Shown here: piece after piece, positions 12,901 through 21,900 of the stretch
Numbering within the stretch: position 1 is the stretch's first letter
Layout: every line of letters begins with the position of its first letter
NCBI GenBank assembly: GCA_023653785.1
Contig: JAMKCH010019746.1
Coordinates: forward strand, 1 to 64,000
Origin: Ophioderma brevispina
Lineage: Eukaryota; Echinodermata; Ophiuroidea; Amphilepidida; Ophiodermatidae
Reading direction: 5' to 3'
Length of the DNA stretch: 64,000 nucleotides
Made by a program: the position numbers and the translations under genes
Notes under the pieces: generated by a model
Seen by the model: the letters and a program-made list of their open reading frames with translations, nothing else
Databases searched by the model: none
What the model was told of the DNA's origin: nothing

Positions 12901-15900
12901 TATTTTTTTCATATATAGTCTATTTATACTTCCGTCACATTATTTATATATCAGGTACGGGCAATAGAACCTGATTTACTAAATGTCCATAATGAATACC
13001 AATATGCTATTTTTATCTGTACATTATAAAGTTTACTGACGAGAACAACTGCAAAACGCAGAGGCGGTACGCAATCCCTCATTCAGAGAGAAAAAATCAT
13101 ATGGATGATTACCCTGGACCCTTCATACAAAGTATTATGAGAGAATGGAAATGGTAAGAACCATTATATTAAGAACATGAGAATAATACTTTACAGTGGG
13201 TAGATCGATATGCAGGCATCCTAAAGTAAATAAAGATACAAGACAAGGACACAACAAAGACAAATAGACTAGGACAAGGAGGGGAGGGATGACAGCAATG
13301 CTAAAAGGGAAACACGACAGCGATTCAGAATATACACATGATAATGATCACAAAACTAAATCTACACTCTAGATCACATGTATGATTCACTGCTTACAAA
13401 ACAGCAGAACCTATGGAAGAGTCTTACTATCAAGTTTCCATGAAGAAGCAGTGAACTAAGGCCTTTAAAAATTGTTTGATTGGCGTAACATAGAAAAAAA
13501 ATAGGGTAGGTAGGTCGGATTTTTTTTTATGTTTCACATACCAGAACACAAAATATATGACACACATACAAAAACAAATGGCACATCTTCACTTTTCTGT
13601 AACACATCTTTTTATTTGTCATTTTGAATGTCCTGCAATCCTTTAGAGTACCGAAGTATGACGTCATTAAATTCCTGTTTTTGCATTTCAGCGTTTTCAT
13701 GACCATAAAAAAATAAAAATATTTAGGGTCGGCGGTAAAAATAGGGTCGGTCGGGTTACGCCAATCAAACAATTTTTTTAGGCCTAAGACACTTGTGATC
13801 AAGCCATCAGCCAAGATGGTGAAAGCTAAAGTACTGAGTAAATCTTTGGATTTGTCACACATAACCTATCATATTTATTTACAATCCTACATGATATGAA
13901 TCTATTTACGGAAATTAGTTATCATCCGATGTTGTAAACAGGCCTACCAAGATTCCAAAGAAGAGATGGGTTTATACCCATTTTGAATGCACCATTTTAC
14001 TACTAGCAATTTGTGTCCAATTTCAGGCATTTGTGACGATGATGATTTAACTGTGGCCAAGGATTCTGTACAGACCCGAAAGCTGAATGCGATGGATTCA
14101 ATGATTGCTTAGTTAACCAGGCAGACGAGCTAGAATGTGGTATGCTATATTAAGCATTAATTTATGAAAACAATATGATCGCCCTGCTATGAGTTCCAGA
14201 ACTCAAGATATTAACATAAATCCATCAAAACACTTTTCTTTTGTTAAATTAGACACGCAAGTGGCAAATTCAGACAGCACAAAGCAACACATAAGAGATG
14301 GAGCCGTACAAGTGTGCAACATATATTCAGAATGATAAATTTATATTTATTGCAATTTAGGTGATACGCAAGGGGAGTAATTATACTCAAAATTGAACAT
14401 GCACATAATGGTGTATGTCTTCTCTTTTTATGCCACCAGCATCAGTCTATTGTCCTGGGTCATACCTCTGTGATAAGGCTGAAGGAGTTTCTCTAAGGTC
14501 GTGCGTATTGATACAGCAGGTGTGTGATGGGGTCAGAGACTGCCCAGCGGGTGATGACGAAACAGAATGTGGTAAGTCGTTACCTAGCTCTCGGCAATCA
14601 GAAATATTGATATTGTGTATGATCGGAGTCCATGACTGAACATGTGAAAGGTCATCGCTAAGTCTTTTAACTTCCACCTTCGCAATATTTACGGGATTAG
14701 TCCTTTATCGCGTTGAGAGTTGTCATATCGTCGCTTACTGATAATCTCCCATTGACTATGCCAATTCACTACTGTATGGAATGTTAGCCAGAGATCGGAG
14801 TAAACCTACGGATATTGCAGAAGAGCAGTCAGGCTGGTGTTCAAGTGTGATATGACACCAGCTACTCCGCTCCTCAAAGAGCTCCATTGGATACCGCTCA
14901 ATGGAGTTGTTGTCTTTAAGCATTTGCTTCTTACCTTCAAGGGTATTTCTGAACAATTGCCAAGATACTTGTCCGAATACCTCTCTTCTGCCAGGCTAGG
15001 CTTGCCTAAAGCAAGAAGAGCTGTCAGAAGAGCAGTCAGGCTGGTGTTCATTCAGAGCTCCATTGTCTACCGCAAATTGACAAATCTTGTTATTTTTTTT
15101 TCAGACAGGAAGCGATGTCCATCTCAATGTACTTGTGGTTATGTCAAGTCCCATGATGATGTCATTGGTCTACAAATTACGTGTCCAGGTAATTTGGACA
15201 CGGTCGTTGGCAGGATTCCAACCATTACACAGTCTCTGTGAGTAAATTATAAATTTCCAGCAGAGCGCTTTGACCCTAATTGATAAGGCTCTATATCAAA
15301 TGTTATTTGTATTACTGGCCGTTGTTCATTGACACCTTACTCTTTTGTGTATTAAAGAAATAGTATGGCAAAGAAAAATACTAAAACTTACTAAATATAT
15401 TTCCAAATTGACAAACCATTACACAGTCTCTGTACTACAGTCGCTATAAACATCTAGAAAACTTTGAACGCAAAAGTATTACAACAGACCAAAAAAAAAT
15501 CAAATTTTACTAAACATTACAATTACAGAAAACCGTAACAGTCCTATATCATTCATTCATTATTCGTTAGTCATTTTTGGCGTTCCTGTTTCTGATTTCT
15601 GTGTACAATCAGCAAGTTTCCGTCTCGTAAATCCGCCATAATTAGAGTGTGGTTTAATCATGTTATAAACGGTGGTAATTTCTGCTCAGAGACGAAAATA
15701 ACATTTTGCACAAGACATAGCTACAAACTACATGTTATAATGCGTTTACTTTTTAAATAAACAAAATAGTTCCAAATAAAACGTGTATATCAAAAGTAGT
15801 ATCACAGCAGCCATTTGAAATCTTTTCGGCCTCTGTTGGGTGAACTATTGGGTTGTTGCCTTCAGATATTCAGCACAAATATTCACTCGTCGTTGTTAAA

Positions 15901-18900
15901 ACATATGAAATCAATTTTGCATAAGGTACTCATTATAGAACGGGGACAGGGCAAAACACACTTTTGAAACTCGTGGTGAGTCTGGAACACCCAACGCAAG
16001 AAAATATAATACACTTATTTCATATAGATAGATATCCTCATGTTATCTGTGTGTTCGTGTATTTACAGTGAATTGAATGGAGGAAATATTACTTCTTTAA
16101 GACCAGGAACTTTCAAAGGACTGAATAGATTGAGATCTCTGTAAGTAACATCGAAGCATTAGTTAATTACCGCGAAGATATGTTTTTTTTAATTTTAACT
16201 GTAATTGCATATCATCGGTACTTTTATGAAAAAGTAATTATTCATAGAAAGAAAATATTTTGACAGTACATCTGATCCACCAGAATAATAACGAACATAG
16301 TTATTTTATTAATATGTTGTTCTAAATGTAAGATTTCAAATATTGAAATATTTGAATATCTAATCTTTCTAGCATACCTTATTGAATAAGTTGAGTTGAA
16401 TGAGATCGGATCATGTGTGAGTTTAACTTAAATAAGTGTAATACCTGCTTCGGCTTAGAACGTTTATGCACTAAGATTAGGGGATATTAGGATAAAGGGC
16501 GAACCCAGTGTGTTCATCAGAAGGATAGTCGCATGCAACCGTATGGGTCCGTGCAGGAAGTCTGGGAGCCGAGAGTACTTATCCGCCATAAACGTCGAAA
16601 GAACAATATCAAAATTACTACATAATAAACATTAATAATTCACGTAAATTATGTAATTTTGGGCCAAAACAGACAAAACAGTACATAGCCAAACAGACAA
16701 TATCAACAAACAAAGGGAAAACAGGAATGAACAGCAGCTTACCAGGACAAACAGCAACACTATAACTATAACGTTTCGGCAGAAAAATCAAATTTTATCA
16801 AGTGAACTACACTGTTAAAAATGCTCCTAATTTTACCAGACTTTACCTTTTAAATTACGGTAAACCCCGATTATTCAATAATCTTCACACTTTATTATAC
16901 TAACAAATATTACAATTTGGAAGCATGAAATAAACTTTTAAAATCAATTTTAAAAAGAAAAAACCAAACCCAAAAAGAAAAATTTTTAAATTTTTTACCT
17001 GAGTTATCTAATTTTTTGGAATTTTTTTTTTTTTCGCCAAACATTCTCTCGCCATAAAATGAAACAATGACCTTTTATTACCTTTGGCTCATAATAGGAG
17101 AAACACAATAACAATGCAACAACAGAAAATGTTATAAGACAGTGAAACTGTTAAAAAACACATTGGATCAGATCATATTAAAGTTTGAAAAAAGTGACAC
17201 TCAGTCATGTCGTATTTTTCTAGGAATTTTGCCGGGTAATAGTTACCAAGATAGCTCAAGAGGGCGTTTGACGGATTGACAAACCTTACTTGGCTGTAAG
17301 TATTATATAAAAAAAAAAATAATTATAATTTCGCATTTTCAGTGCATATCATGGCCATCGTTTCTGAATAATCAGTAAAACCTTAACATTACTTTGCATG
17401 GTTATTATTTTTCGGGATATGTCTCGGAATCAAATGAAAATCGATTGGAAGGGGACATATTTGAGGAATCGGTTTTTAGAAAATCGGTAGGTACACCATA
17501 CTAACCCTAAATGTTATTTTCATATGAAATATTCATGATATAGATGACTTAATAATTGAGCAATACAACAAAGTATCTACCGTTAACCCTCGTCTACCAA
17601 GTCTTTTCTTGAACAACGGAATTACCAAGAGGGGGTGGGGTGGGGGTCTTAGGGACCCCCGCGCGAATTAGTTATAAAACACCCGATGTTTATAATTGTG
17701 ATACCAGTGGATAGCTATGGTCCTCATCTTTCCAGTGATACCACATTAAATCCAACATACCTAGTATAGCGGCACAATGACGTCATCAACCCGCGAGTCG
17801 GCCAAATTGGTATTTCCACAGAATAAGGAAAATAAGCGAAAAATCCAATTTTGCGCTAAAAAAAATAGGAAAGATAGGATTTTCAGCGGTTTTCAGCTCT
17901 AAATGATGGCAACAAATGACTAGTTTACAATAAACATAGGAGTTTTAGAGCCATACTGTGCATAATATATTTAACAAATGCACCATAAAATATCCTTGGG
18001 TGACAACCACTACCCATCTTGCCCTTGACTTTGACGGCATACGGGGAGGTGCTACATTCACATGTTCGCTAAAATGACCAGGAAAGGATGAACGAATGAT
18101 TACCTAGAAGCTTTAACGCGAGCTTTTGGCATTTTGTTAGAGCACAGAGCAAAGTTCACTGGGGGGGGGGGTACCACCCTATCCCTGTAAGGACGAGGGG
18201 TAACATGAAATTATATTAAAAAAAGGTTAATAGAGAGTCGATTTTATTTACTATTCATTTCGAATCTCGATTTTCCGCAAACAGGGGGGTAGTACATAGA
18301 ACAACAATACTAAACAAACACTCTAACCTTAAGCAAGTAGTAAATGGACCTTTTAAATCCAGTGTAAATGAAAGAAAGCAAAAAAAACTCAGCCCCTCCG
18401 CCCCCTAAAACAACGTAAAAAGAGAATAGATAGAATCGCACGAATCATGACGTGTGATAACATCATGAAAATAGAAGTCCAACTCTTAAACTTCTTCTTT
18501 TTTTTTAGATTTCTTCATGATGTACCACTTACCACGTTGCACACAAATGCTTTCAGAGGTCTTGGTCTACTCGAAACACTGTAAGACGTTTATAATTAAT
18601 AACGTTAACACAATTTAAATGTTTCGATTAGATTATCATCAGCGTACACAATCATCATTAATAAATAACAAAGGATATAAAGATTAATTTATGCAAATTG
18701 ATGCAAATTTCAAGTTCAAGTTCATTTTATTCTCACATCTACAGTGATTTAACACAATAATAGGAAATACAATATAGTGATATTAAAATCAAAATACAAT
18801 TGTTTAAAGACAGATTGACATCGTCAAGAATTTGTACGACTGACTGTCTCTAAGAGAATTTTACTATAGATAGCCCGTTTCAGCCTAAATTTCAGCCTAA

Positions 18901-21900
18901 CGTTAGCATCAGCATTATTATTATTATTATTGTTATTATTATTGTTAAATAGTGTACTCATTCGAAATGACAAGAAAGCTGAGCTAGTGGTCAAAGCAAA
19001 TGCCTTCAGCGACCTGAACAATCTCAATATACTGTGAGTAGTCGTCTAGTCATACTGGGTGTCCGGTCCCCCAAAAGGCTACATGTAGAAAAATATCATC
19101 ACCGATATAAGGATTACATATCTTTCCGGTACACTTTTATTCAAATTTGGTTTCTCTCTTACGAGAGAGTGAATTCCAGGAAGTTGCCTGCGATGAAAAA
19201 ACAAGAGTTTGATAAAGTTAGAGTTGAAAGATATGTAAACAGCACCTGTTTACTTTAGAATGTTAGCACTGTCAACTGCAGTTGGGAAACCCTTCCCATC
19301 ATGCACAGGAGCAGAGGAACCGGGAGCTGTCCATACATTGACCTCCATAGGAAATGCGTGTAAAATGAAAAAAAACAAAAACCTTCTATGTAAACAAGCG
19401 ATAAGAAATTTTACAATGACGATATTTTAAAAGCAATTTATTGTGCATGATCCACGGGTTGGATTGCCACTTTTTTGTATAGATTTAGTCATTTTTTGTT
19501 TACACTCTAAATACCAGTTATTATACAAGGTGAGTAAAAATATTATAGTTTATGAGCTTTAATTTGGTGTAAAGATCATTCTCATCGGTAAGGTATAGAC
19601 CGAGCTACGATAAACGAAGCGATTCACTGCCCAACATGATGATAGATGTACGTTTATGTTAAATAAAATGGTTATTTTAATGGTATAAAACATACTGTGT
19701 GAACCTTTAAAGAGTTGGCATATTTTGGTCGACAGACAAAGATAATACTTTTAAAGAATTTTCCTATCTCTAAAGTTTGTCTCTTCCAGAAACTGATACA
19801 TGAATGAATCAAGTTACTTTGTTTTTCAATGATTTATGTATGAGTGATAAGGGCGTAGAAATTATGACGATGTACTATTGTTGTTTTTGGTGGGTGATAA
19901 ACCACTCGTCACATTACTTCTGCACTCAATAAACATCCGATTTCCTTCTGAACATTGATTTGCTTCGCTGAACACCGTTTATTTTGATGTGAATCCATAG
20001 ACAGATCGAGCGCCAAACCGACTACTTCATTCAAAGACTGGTAGTCGGTGTATACAATACCGATATGAACGATCTTTACAGCAAATAAAAACCAATACAA
20101 TTATGGGAAGACTTTCATAGCTGTTGTTATAGCTGATATGAGGCTTTTAGTTTGATTTCAATTTCAGATCTGCATGTAAATTTTCTTGGGACACCCAGTA
20201 CCTAAAATGTCTCAAGCGTTCCTGTTGGTGACACTGTTGGTAAAAAATCCCTTTAATGAAATTGCATCACATATGTATGCATTATGAAAACACAGCAATC
20301 GTAACATGTGTTATCATTTACAAACATGAAACAGCACCATTTGAAATATTCATTCTTTGTTCTTTTTAGATAGCCATGTTAGTTAATTTAAACAGTTAAA
20401 CGGGTTTTGACAGGTTTTAGCATTTTTGCTTCTTGTTGTTGGTTTTTTTTTTGTGTGTGTGTGTGTTTTATTTTGTTTTTGAGGGGTTATATTTTAGGAT
20501 TATCACCTAGCTGCAACGTTTTTGTCGAAAATGTATCCTGCGCGGTCCAATAGCATCGTACTTGCATTTGGAAGTATTTACCGTATCACATTGTGACCAT
20601 TTTGAGCGACGTATTTTTCAATTCACCGTAGAGTTGCTATTTTGTCTTTTTCACACTATAAATAGTCGGGTAATTCCAGGATGCAAGATTACAACATTTC
20701 AAAAGTGTGAAATCCAATTGGGCAATGATAGGCTATGTATATGCATGATGCTACTGTTATAGCATATTTTTAGAAGGTGAGAGGCTAGCTTCTGTATTAT
20801 TTTTTTTCTATGAGGAAAAGCTTGCCAATAGTTAATATTGATCTGCAGAGTTGATAGATCTGTGCAGTACCAGGATTGATATTTTAGATACCACGTGAGT
20901 GTAAAGCTATATTTAATCTTATGTCGTCTTTGAAGCCGAAAGTGCAGGGAATAGGATTTCAAATTGTGGTCCTAGTGGACATTTTGTGACAGACTGAATT
21001 CAGGGTGATAATTTTACATATCCCGAACTGAAATACTGAAGAATATTTGTCTTGCCAAGGGATCTATATAATCTCGTCGTCATCAACTGCTGGATAACGT
21101 TATCACATCAGAAAATGACCATTATAGTGATTAATACTGAACCGCAGATTTTAATATCAGAACTTAATTCGTTATAATAAGAATTGTTTTTCTTATTTTA
21201 TTACAGTTACATAGACGACCATCGCTTATGTTGCTATTTTACTCGTCTGGAGTCTTGTATAACTTTAGAACCACAACCACCATTGTTTAACTGTGGGAGT
21301 CTTATGCAAAACTCAGTTACTCCGAGTTTCTATGTGGGTTCTGGGAATAAGCGCCCTCTTTGGAAATATATTCTCTGTTTTATGGCGATTGACAGAAAAA
21401 GCTCGTAATCAAACCCAGGCAGTGCAGTCTTTTCTGATAGGGAACTTGGCTCTTGCCGATTTCTTCATGGGAATCTATATGGTTATCCTTGCGTCTGCAG
21501 ATCTTTATTATGGACATGACTACTTCAATGACTCCGATGAATGGCGAAACGGTTATGTTTGCAGGTTGGCAGGTTTTCTTTCTCTTCTGTCCGGTGAAGG
21601 TTCGGTATTTTTTCTCACCTTGATAAGTTATGAAAGGTTCCTGGGTGGTGTATTTCCATTTAGTCGTTTTCGTCTTACAAAAGGGTCCGCCAAAACGGCC
21701 GGAACAATACTGTGGTTGTTTACTATCACTATAAGTTTGGTGCCAGTTATTCTTGCTGGGCCCGAGTCTGACTTTTATGATCTATCTGATGTTTGTATCG
21801 GTCTCCCTTTGATCACACGGCCTTCTTCTTTTGAATTTCAAGCAAGTGACGTTGGCAATGAATTGAACTTTGACCTTCCTGTTGACAAGATTCCAACCTG

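Noticed and set aside
13527..13862. 111-codon minus-strand ORF
   Set aside because: It spans a MITE and its terminal repeat and has no recognisable domain.
20168..20239. A 72-bp AG...GT segment that looked like a sixth LRR exon
   Set aside because: Its first half is the terminal repeat of the transposon at 19055-20198, the required frame contains a stop, and the translation does not fit the LRR pattern. LRR 5 also joins in phase directly to the hinge exon.
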